DNA of 5,762 bases from REEB506 sp049317545 (GTDB taxonomy: Bacteria; Pseudomonadota; Alphaproteobacteria; Caulobacterales; Aquidulcibacteraceae): positions 1 through 5,762 of the forward strand of contig JBMOIB010000167.1 of NCBI GenBank assembly GCA_049317545.1. Reading direction: 5' to 3'. The notes beneath the pieces were generated by a model that was not told the origin of the DNA, did not search any database, and saw only the letters and a program-made list of their open reading frames with translations. The position numbers were made by a program, and so were the translations under genes. This document shows, in pieces, positions 1 to 4,992 of this stretch (positions are counted from its first letter, which is position 1; every line of letters starts with the position of its first letter).

Positions 1-436
1 CCGCCTGCATGCCGAGGAAGCAGCCCTTGAGATTGACGTCGAGAACCGCGTCCCAGTCCGCTTCGCTCACCTCGAGCAGCGGCTTCATAATGTAGCCGAT
101 CCCGGCGTTGTTCACCCAGATGTCGAGCCCGCCGAATGTCTGGACGGCGAAGTCCGCGAGGGCCTCGACCTCCGCCGGGACGCGCACGTCGCAATCGGCG
201 CTCGCCGCGACGCCGCCATCGGCCCGGATCTCGGCTTCGATCTGCGCCATCTCTTCGCGCGCGCCGATATGGTCGGCCCCCGTGGACGCGTCGCGCGGCC
301 TGCCGACGTCTGACAGCACCACCTGGGCGCCGTCGCGCGCCAATCGCCGGACAATCGCCTCGCCAAGGCCGCGGCGGCGGCCCGAACCGGTGACGACGGC
401 GACCTTGCCTGCGAGCGGACGACCGGCTTCGGCCAT
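1..436 (-). CDS. SDR family NAD(P)-dependent oxidoreductase (N-terminal 145 residues, cut by window edge)
   Basis: This is a short-chain dehydrogenase/reductase, a cytoplasmic enzyme family that interconverts alcohols and ketones with NAD(P)(H). Translation starts at ATG 436-434, preceded 5 nt upstream by a strong ribosome binding site (GAGGAGA on the minus strand, 442-448), and stays open to the left edge. Seen in the Rossmann fold: KVAVVTG at residues 11-17, a glycine-rich loop TGSGRRRGLG at 16-25 that is two residues longer than the classical TGxxxGxG, an Asp at the end of strand 2 (D43) which in this family usually favours NAD over NADP, NNAG at 109-112, and the structural/catalytic Asn N135 in DVNLKG. 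The loop after D43 is long (about residues 44-60). The catalytic Ser and Tyr-x-x-x-Lys lie outside the window. It is divergent from the methyltransferase operon and probably shares its control region. Family is certain; substrate unknown. Confidence 0.93.
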   Translation of the reverse strand, partial: MAEAGRPLAGKVAVVTGSGRRRGLGEAIVRRLARDGAQVVLSDVGRPRDASTGADHIGAREEMAQIEAEIRADGGVAASADCDVRVPAEVEALADFAVQTFGGLDIWVNNAGIGYIMKPLLEVSEADWDAVLDVNLKGCFLGMQA

Positions 437-543
437 GGTTTTCTCCTCAACTTTGGTCTATCGCCTATGCGGCGTTCGCGCGCTTCACAGGCCAAGGTGG
501 ATATACCATATTAGCCTGAGGACAATTCCCCCGGGAGGGCGTC
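437..543. promoter_or_regulatory. Divergent promoter region between SDR and methyltransferase operon
   Basis: This 107-bp gap separates two genes transcribed away from each other, so it must hold promoters for both, unless either is read from elsewhere. It contains the ribosome binding sites of both genes (442-448 minus strand; GGGAGGG at about 533-539 plus strand) and the conserved 19-nt element at 491-509. The middle, around 498-513, is the only AT-rich part. I could not find a convincing -35/-10 pair on either strand, so no start of transcription is proposed. Confidence 0.6.
491..509 (+). promoter_or_regulatory. Candidate operator, copy 1
   Basis: The sequence GCCAAGGTGGATATACCAT matches the element at 3033-3051 at 15 of 19 positions without gaps. 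It contains an interrupted inverted repeat, TGG-ATATA-CCA (498-508). It lies 34 nt before the methyltransferase start and 54 nt from the SDR start, a plausible position for a repressor or activator site controlling both. Finding two copies, each in a divergent intergenic gap and none noticed inside genes, is the evidence; the identity of the binding protein is unknown. Confidence 0.5.
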
Positions 544-1851
544 ATGGTCAAGAAAGCCGCCGAAACTCCGGCCAAAAAGCTGGTGAAGAGCCGGGCAACC
601 GAGGCTCCGGCCGGGGTGAGCGCTCCGCGCGCCTATGACGGCCCGCCGGATTACCGGGTGGTCGGCCATCACGGCATGTTCCCCGACCTGACCCATGACG
701 AGATCGCGCGGTTCAACTTTCTGGCGCACATGAACCGGCATCTGTCGACGGCGATCATGCCCGGCGTGAAGGCTGCATTCGACGCCCGGGTCGAACCGGC
801 GTTCAAGGCCAAAGAAAAACGCGCCTTCAAGGATCGCCACGAGGTTCGCAAGGCGCTCCTGAAAGACCCGGCATTCCAATGGTGGTCTGCGCTGCGCCGC
901 GCCACGATGGAGACCCGCCAGCAGGCCGGGCGCTGGGTCACGCTGCGTCAGGCGGCGGCGCTGATCGGCAAGGCCCGCGCGCTCACCGACGGCGACCAGC
1001 GGCTTTCGCTTGATCCGAAGTTCAAGCAGCCGCGCTACCTCGCCGCGATCGACCACCATTGCATGCCTGGCTCGTACCATACCGAACTCGCCGCGGGCGA
1101 TGTGACGGGTCCGGCCAATTACGACATTGGCCTGTTCGCAACCACCGGCGGCATGCTTGGCCGATACAACGACGGCGGCGGCGTCGCGGTGGCCGAATGG
1201 GTTGCAGCGAACCTGCCCGGCTTCAAGCCGAAGCGGATTCTCGATCTCGGCTGCGGCCTCGGCCACAACGTGCTGCCGATCGCGCAGGCGTATCCCGACG
1301 CCGAAGTGGTCGGCGTCGACGCCGGCGCGCCGATGCTGCGCTATGGCCTCGCCCGCGCGAAAACCTTGGGCGTCGACAACGTCTCGTTCGTTCAGGCTGA
1401 CGCGACGAACCTCTCGATGTTCGAAGACGACAGCTTCGACTGGGTGCAGACGACGATGTTCCTGCACGAAACTTCGCACACGGCGATGCAGCAGATCTTC
1501 AAGGAAACCGAACGCGTCCTGAAGCCCGGTGGGATCGTCCTGCACGTCGAACAGCCGCAATATGACGAGTCGATGCCGCTGTTCGAACAGGCGATGCGCG
1601 ATTGGGACGCGTTCTACAACAACGAGCCGTATTGGACGAAACTGCACGAGGTCGACCTCGACGGTTACATGGTCAAGGCGGGTTTTGACCGCAACGCCAT
1701 CCTGCATGGCGGCGTGGCGGCCGTCGTCGATCCCGAGGTCTTTCCGCAAGCGGCGAAGGATTCCAAACAGGAGGATTACGGCCGCAAGGCCGCGTGGCAC
1801 GTCGTCGGCGCCCGCAAGGCCGAAATGGCGGTAAAGGGGAAAGCGGCATGA
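544..1851 (+). CDS. Class I SAM-dependent methyltransferase with long N-terminal region (435 aa)
   Basis: The C-terminal half is a class I (Rossmann-fold) methyltransferase that transfers a methyl group from S-adenosylmethionine. Motif I is ILDLGCGLGHN at residues 232-242, the acidic residue that binds the SAM ribose is D259 in VVGVDAG, the adenine-contact region is QADATN at 284-289, then FDWVQTTMFLHE at 298-309 and ERVLKPGGIVLH from 323, closest in style to UbiE/COQ5-type and other small-molecule methyltransferases. The N-terminal ~220 residues are unusual: a Lys/Ala-rich, probably disordered start (1-20), a charged helical region (about 55-140), and a conserved-looking stretch HHCMPGSYH (171-179) through YDIG (193-196). 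I do not recognise this part. The start is ATG 544, with GGGAGGG 5 nt upstream. It is first in a three-gene operon, overlapping the next gene by 4 nt. The substrate is not predictable; a lipid, quinone-like or catabolic intermediate are all possible. No frameshift is seen. Confidence 0.92.
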   Translation: MVKKAAETPAKKLVKSRATEAPAGVSAPRAYDGPPDYRVVGHHGMFPDLTHDEIARFNFLAHMNRHLSTAIMPGVKAAFDARVEPAFKAKEKRAFKDRHEVRKALLKDPAFQWWSALRRATMETRQQAGRWVTLRQAAALIGKARALTDGDQRLSLDPKFKQPRYLAAIDHHCMPGSYHTELAAGDVTGPANYDIGLFATTGGMLGRYNDGGGVAVAEWVAANLPGFKPKRILDLGCGLGHNVLPIAQAYPDAEVVGVDAGAPMLRYGLARAKTLGVDNVSFVQADATNLSMFEDDSFDWVQTTMFLHETSHTAMQQIFKETERVLKPGGIVLHVEQPQYDESMPLFEQAMRDWDAFYNNEPYWTKLHEVDLDGYMVKAGFDRNAILHGGVAAVVDPEVFPQAAKDSKQEDYGRKAAWHVVGARKAEMAVKGKAA

Positions 1852-2207
1852 GCGCCCATATAGATCCGCTGGCGCTCGCCGGCGCAAAATCTCGCGGCAA
1901 ACGCCCCTATTTCCTCGAGAACGCCGATAGCGAGCGCCTGATGAACATCCTGCTCGTTGTCGTGCAGGAGCTTTCGGTGACGCGCGAACGCCTGGACACG
2001 CTCGAGCGCCTGTTGGCGCGCAACGGCGCAATCAGCCTGAAGGACGTCGACGCCTTCGCTCCGACCAAAGCCGAGGCCGATGCGCGCGGCCTGTGGACGC
2101 AGGAATATCTCGCCCGCGTTTTCCGCGTCCTGCAGCAGGAAAACGAGGCGCTCGTCGCCGATGAGGAAACGCCAGAATCCATCGCGGACGAACTCGCCCG
2201 CACGTGA
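1848..2207 (+). CDS. Small helical protein with leucine heptad, unknown function (119 aa)
   Basis: I do not recognise this protein. The start is ATG 1848, overlapping the methyltransferase stop as ATGA, with an AAGGGGA ribosome binding site about 7 nt upstream (1834-1840). The frame is also open further upstream, but an earlier start would lie deep inside the methyltransferase gene. Residues 28-58 form a clear amphipathic helix with leucines at 35, 42, 49 and 56, exactly seven apart, and L31, V38 and L52 at the other core position, so a coiled coil is likely. A second helix rich in Glu/Gln/Arg follows at about 72-117. There is no signal peptide, no membrane segment, no Cys pair and no recognisable DNA-binding helix pair. 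Its tight coupling between methyltransferase and VOC genes suggests a partner or assembly role for the methyltransferase; this is an inference from position only. Confidence 0.82.
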   Translation: MSAHIDPLALAGAKSRGKRPYFLENADSERLMNILLVVVQELSVTRERLDTLERLLARNGAISLKDVDAFAPTKAEADARGLWTQEYLARVFRVLQQENEALVADEETPESIADELART

Positions 2208-2701
2208 CGGCCCCGATTTCCTCCCTCATCCGGGCCGCCCTGTTCGTTGCGGATCTTGACCGATCGACGGCGTTCTATGGGGCGCTCGGATTGACCGAGG
2301 TCTATTTCGAGGGCGAACTCGACGGCGACTCCGCCGCGATGGTGTTGTCCTTGCCGGCGGGCGCGCGCACGCGATGCCGGATCGTGAAACGTCCGCAGAC
2401 GCCCAATTATGGCATGGTCGGTCTGTTCGCCGTGAGCGACCCCACGCCGCCCACCGTGCCGCTGGGTGGTCCTGGTCCGCGCGTCGGCGACGTCGCTCTG
2501 GTTTTCTACGTATCGGACTTCGATCACGCGCTCGAGGCTGTGCGCACCGCCGGCGCAAGCGTCATCGGCCCTGTCACGCTCTTTACGATGCCGCATCGCA
2601 CGCAGCGCGAAGTGTGCTTGCGCGATCCTGACGGCGTTCTCGTGAACCTCATCGATCGGCCGCCCGAAGAGCAATTCCGCACCGAGCCTGTGCGCCTCTG
2701 A
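2204..2701 (+). CDS. VOC family protein, single domain pair (165 aa)
   Basis: This belongs to the vicinal oxygen chelate (glyoxalase/bleomycin resistance/extradiol dioxygenase) fold. Two βαβββ halves are visible: the first opens with ALFVADLDRSTAFYG (residues about 12-26), the second with ALVFYVSDFDHALEAVRTAGA and closes with LRDPDGVLVNLID, the usual final strand. Classical VOC enzymes bind a metal through His near the start of each half and Glu in the last strand; here the corresponding places hold hydrophobic or Asn residues (FVAD, LVFYV, LVNLI), so metal catalysis is doubtful and a binding or metal-free role is possible. The start is GTG 2204, overlapping the preceding stop as GTGA; no good ribosome binding site precedes it, which suggests translation coupled to the upstream gene. 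An in-frame ATG further in would remove the first strand. It ends the three-gene operon. Confidence 0.9.
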   Translation: MTAPISSLIRAALFVADLDRSTAFYGALGLTEVYFEGELDGDSAAMVLSLPAGARTRCRIVKRPQTPNYGMVGLFAVSDPTPPTVPLGGPGPRVGDVALVFYVSDFDHALEAVRTAGASVIGPVTLFTMPHRTQREVCLRDPDGVLVNLIDRPPEEQFRTEPVRL

Positions 2702-2704
2702 ACG

Positions 2705-2998
2705 TCAGGGCTGCTCGACGACAAGGACGTTCATCGTCGCGAGCGGCGCACGCGCTGCCTTGAGCGCCGCATATTCGGGCGACGACCAGAACCGCGTGAT
2801 CGCCGCTTTGTCCGGCCATTCCGAAATCACGGCAGACATGCCCGCGGGCATATCGCCTTCGAGAACTTCGACACCGGGCGCGCGCAGCAGATAGCGTCCG
2901 CCGAATTGCGCGATCAGTGCGGCTGTCGGCTTTCCATACTCTTCCAGGAAACGCGCGCGCTCGTGCACCGTCCCGAACACGATCATATAGGCGGCCAT
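2705..2998 (-). CDS. DUF1330 domain-containing protein (97 aa)
   Basis: The whole protein matches the DUF1330 pattern, a small ferredoxin-like α+β fold of the dimeric α/β barrel type: MIVFGTVHERARFLEEYG at the start, GGRYLLRAPGVEVLEG in the middle, then a strand ending in EWPD, and the characteristic FWSSPEYAALKAAR helix, followed by a last strand NVLVVEQ. The molecular role of the family is not established; members often sit in catabolic gene clusters. The reading frame is open to 3091, but the start at 2998 is preferred because the family begins with this strand, AGGGG lies 6 nt upstream, and longer versions would run through the candidate operator. Its stop lies 3 nt from that of the convergent VOC gene. 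Confidence 0.9.
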   Translation of the reverse strand: MAAYMIVFGTVHERARFLEEYGKPTAALIAQFGGRYLLRAPGVEVLEGDMPAGMSAVISEWPDKAAITRFWSSPEYAALKAARAPLATMNVLVVEQP

Positions 2999-3004
2999 CG
3001 CGAA

Positions 3005-3009
3005 CCCCT
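3005..3009 (-). promoter_or_regulatory. Ribosome binding site deciding the DUF1330 start
   Basis: On the minus strand this reads AGGGG and ends 6 nt before ATG 2998-2996. The other in-frame ATG codons, at 3025 and 3091, have no comparable site: 3025 follows GCGCCGGCA. This supports the 97-residue product over the longer open frame. Confidence 0.6.
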
Positions 3010-3032
3010 GCTTGTGCTGGCGCATTGCCGGC

Positions 3033-3051
3033 GCCAAAGATGGTATACCAT
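3033..3051 (+). promoter_or_regulatory. Candidate operator, copy 2, with perfect 12-bp palindrome
   Basis: The sequence GCCAAAGATGGTATACCAT contains ATGGTATACCAT (3040-3051), a perfect palindrome, and matches the copy at 491-509 at 15 of 19 positions. The core TGG-N4-CCA resembles operators of FadR-type GntR repressors (TGGT/ACCA half-sites), though TetR-type regulators cannot be excluded. It lies 35 nt from the DUF1330 start and 42 nt from the VOC start, so one bound protein could control both genes. No regulator gene is in the window. Confidence 0.6.
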
Positions 3052-3093
3052 TCTGCGCGGAGGCCCGCGCATACGGCAAGAGGAAGATCACGC

Positions 3094-3990
3094 ATGAAGC
3101 TTCTGCGCGCGGCGACGCTCACGGTCGCCGACCTCGACCGTTCGATCGCCTTGTATCGCGATTGGCTGGATCATCGCCTGCTTGAGCAAGGCGCGCTTGA
3201 CGCGGACCTCGCCGCAAGCTGGGGCGCGCCGAAGGCTGCTGGGGCCCGCACGGCCGTTCTCTGCCCGGCGAGCGGCGCGGAGATTTTTCTTCGCCTCGTC
3301 GAGCAGCCGCCCCACCCGGACTTCGAACCGCTCAAGACCTACGGCTGGGCGGCGATTGAGATCTGCGTGCAGGACGTGCTCGCCACTGACGCGCGACTCA
3401 AGTCGAGCCCCTTCAAAGTCATCGGGCCGCCCCGCGAAATCGACGGTCTGCCCGCCATCTATCCGATGCAGGTCATGGGGCCGGATCAGGAGGTCGTCTA
3501 CCTCACCCAGATCCGGGACGACATGCCGGCCTTCGATCTCCCGCGCGCACAGGCGCCGATCGATCGCATGTTCATTTACGTTCTCGCCTGCTCCGACATG
3601 GACGCTACCCAACGCTTCGCGGTGGACAAACTGGGCTTGGCCCTCGGACGCGAGCGGATGGAAATCGTCTACACGATGCTGGCGAATGCCTTCGGCATGC
3701 CGCACGAACGGCTGCACGCCATCTCTACGATCATCCACGGGCGCGATGTATTCCTCGAGTTCGATCAGATGCCGCCGCAGGCCGGTCCGCGCCCGCAGCA
3801 CAAGGGCAAGCTGCCGCCCGGCGTGGCGATCGCCTCACTCACCTTGCCCGACTTCGATGCGCGCACGACTCAATGGGCGGATTGGCTCATCACGCCGCCC
3901 GCCGTTCCCAACAGCGTCGTCTATGGCGGCAAGCGCGCGGCGACGTTCCGCGGACCAGACGGCGCACTTTTCGAGGTAACGGAAGCGTGA
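3094..3990 (+). CDS. Two-domain VOC family protein (298 aa)
   Basis: Two successive VOC modules are visible. The first covers about residues 1-145: LRAATLTVADLDRSIALY, then FLRLVEQPPHPDF, WAAIEICVQDV, and a closing MGPDQEVVYLTQ. The second covers about 150-298: RMFIYVLACSDMDATQRF, the strand VFLEFDQMPP, GVAIASLTLPDFDART, and the closing FRGPDGALFEVTEA. The length of about 300 fits fused two-module VOC proteins. The usual metal-binding His positions at the start of each half-module hold Thr, Ala or Phe; one Glu in the last strand of module 2 (FEV) is in place. The function may therefore be non-metal. The start is ATG 3094, with GAGGAAG about 8 nt upstream; the frame is open back to 2917, but an earlier start would cross the operator and overlap the DUF1330 gene. 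Its first strand, RAA..VADLDRS.A.Y, resembles that of the single-domain VOC protein at 2204, suggesting relatedness. It overlaps the downstream reductase gene by 4 nt. Confidence 0.88.
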   Translation: MKLLRAATLTVADLDRSIALYRDWLDHRLLEQGALDADLAASWGAPKAAGARTAVLCPASGAEIFLRLVEQPPHPDFEPLKTYGWAAIEICVQDVLATDARLKSSPFKVIGPPREIDGLPAIYPMQVMGPDQEVVYLTQIRDDMPAFDLPRAQAPIDRMFIYVLACSDMDATQRFAVDKLGLALGRERMEIVYTMLANAFGMPHERLHAISTIIHGRDVFLEFDQMPPQAGPRPQHKGKLPPGVAIASLTLPDFDARTTQWADWLITPPAVPNSVVYGGKRAATFRGPDGALFEVTEA

Positions 3991-4988
3991 AGCAGGTTGT
4001 TCTCACACACGCCCTGAGCGCGGCGCCGACCGCAGGCGATTTCCGCGTGATCGATGCGCCGACTCCGGACTGTCCGGAGGGCGGCGTCGTGGCGGAAGTC
4101 GCATATCTCTCGCTTGATCCTTACGTCGGTTCGCGCTTGCGCGGGCGCCACATGGGGGAACCGGCGCCACGGCCCGGGCTCGACCCCATACCTGGCGCGA
4201 TCGTCGGCCGCGTCGCGCAAACCCGCACGCCGCGCGCGCGCGAAGGCGACGTTATTCACACCATGCAGGGCGGATGGGCGCAGGCCGTCGCCGTATCCGC
4301 AGATGGCTTCCGTGTGATCGACCCGGCGATCGCGCCGCTTTCGGCGCATCTCGGCGTCTTGGGCATGCCGGGCCTCACAGCCTGGGCAGGCGTGACCCAA
4401 CTCGCCAAAGTTGGAGCCGGCGACGTCTTCCTTGTGGATGCGGCGTCCGGCGCCGTTGGCGGCGCGGCAGGTCAGATCGCGCGCCAGAAGGGCGCGTCGC
4501 GCGTGGTTGGCCTCGCAGGCGGGCCGCAAAAGTGCGCGATCGTGGAGGATCGCTATCGGTTCGACGCGTGCATCGATTCTCGCGCGCAGGATTGGCGCGC
4601 CGCCCTGGACACCGCGACGCCCGACGGCGTGAGCGCCCATTTCGAAAACGTCGGACAAGACCTTCTGCTTGCGGCGATCGGCAGACTGCGCCCGTATGGA
4701 CGCATCGTTCTTTGCGGCCTCGCGGCGCATTACCAAACCAACGCGCCCCCCGCGCAATTGCCGATCGGCGCGCTGATCGGCAAGCGCGCTCAAGTTTTCG
4801 GCCTCGTGGTCTATGACTTCTACGATCGCTGGGCGGAATTTCTCGATGAGGCCGCGCCATGGGTGCGCGCGGGATCTCTCACGATCGTCGAAGATCGCGT
4901 CGAGGGGCTCGACGCTGCGCCGGCCTTGTTCGAAAAGCTCATGCGCGGCGAGAATGTGGGCAAAGCGCTGGTCGCCGTCTCGCCCTAG
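3987..4988 (+). CDS. NADP-dependent, zinc-independent MDR oxidoreductase (prostaglandin reductase/LTB4 dehydrogenase type, 333 aa)
   Basis: The protein is a medium-chain reductase of the family that includes prostaglandin reductase, leukotriene B4 12-hydroxydehydrogenase and bacterial curcumin reductase. Members reduce the C=C bond of α,β-unsaturated ketones or aldehydes with NADPH in the cytoplasm. Diagnostic stretches occur in order: YLSLDPYVGSRL near residues 38-49, LGMPGLTAW near 128-136, the cofactor loop VDAASGAVGG at 150-159 continuing to GQIARQKGASRVVG, FENVG at 219-223, Y249 in GLAAHYQ, and a C-terminal segment VEGLDAAPALFEKLMRGENVGKALV. No catalytic-zinc or structural-zinc Cys cluster is present, as expected for this branch. 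The length matches the family. The start is GTG 3987 (GTGA overlap with the upstream stop), with GAGG about 10 nt before it; the family normally begins at this point. Paired with the two-domain VOC gene, it likely acts on the same pathway. The substrate is unknown. Confidence 0.94.
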   Translation: MKQVVLTHALSAAPTAGDFRVIDAPTPDCPEGGVVAEVAYLSLDPYVGSRLRGRHMGEPAPRPGLDPIPGAIVGRVAQTRTPRAREGDVIHTMQGGWAQAVAVSADGFRVIDPAIAPLSAHLGVLGMPGLTAWAGVTQLAKVGAGDVFLVDAASGAVGGAAGQIARQKGASRVVGLAGGPQKCAIVEDRYRFDACIDSRAQDWRAALDTATPDGVSAHFENVGQDLLLAAIGRLRPYGRIVLCGLAAHYQTNAPPAQLPIGALIGKRAQVFGLVVYDFYDRWAEFLDEAAPWVRAGSLTIVEDRVEGLDAAPALFEKLMRGENVGKALVAVSP

Positions 4989-4992
4989 CCGA

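Larger units (their letters stand above)
2999..3093. promoter_or_regulatory. Divergent promoter region between DUF1330 and two-domain VOC genes
   Basis: This 95-bp gap lies between genes read away from each other. It holds the candidate operator at 3033-3051, flanked on the left by the DUF1330 ribosome binding site and on the right by GAGGAAG (3080-3086) for the VOC gene. A very weak promoter match on the plus strand, TTGCCG (3025-3030) with CATTCT (3049-3054) at 18-bp spacing, would be overlapped by the palindrome, as expected for repression; this match is poor and is given only as a possibility. Confidence 0.55.

Noticed and set aside
502..514. TATACC/TATTAG as a sigma-70 -10 box
   Set aside because: No acceptable -35 hexamer at 16-18 bp on either strand, and the same bases form the repeated operator-like element, so no promoter was called.
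108..638. Plus-strand frame across the SDR gene and the divergent gap
   Set aside because: Ser/Arg/Pro-rich translation opposite a clear SDR; it would also run across the promoter gap and into the methyltransferase in the wrong frame.
1054..1080. HHCxxxxxH in the methyltransferase as a metal site
   Set aside because: Only a local cluster of possible ligands; no known motif matches, so it is mentioned as a check and not annotated.
511..2031. 506-codon open frame on the minus strand opposite the methyltransferase
   Set aside because: It is a shadow frame of GC-rich coding DNA: composition is Arg/Ala/His-heavy, no family is recognisable, and the opposite strand carries a clear methyltransferase with all motifs.
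1907..2674. 255-codon minus-strand frame opposite the small helical protein and VOC gene
   Set aside because: It spans two real overlapping genes and has no ribosome binding site or recognisable family; treated as a shadow.
2917..3093. Upstream extension of the two-domain VOC protein
   Set aside because: The added 59 residues overlap the DUF1330 gene, cross the operator and are not VOC-like; ATG 3094 has a good ribosome binding site.
3088..3801. 237-codon minus-strand frame opposite the two-domain VOC gene
   Set aside because: Shadow frame; the VOC modules on the plus strand explain the sequence.
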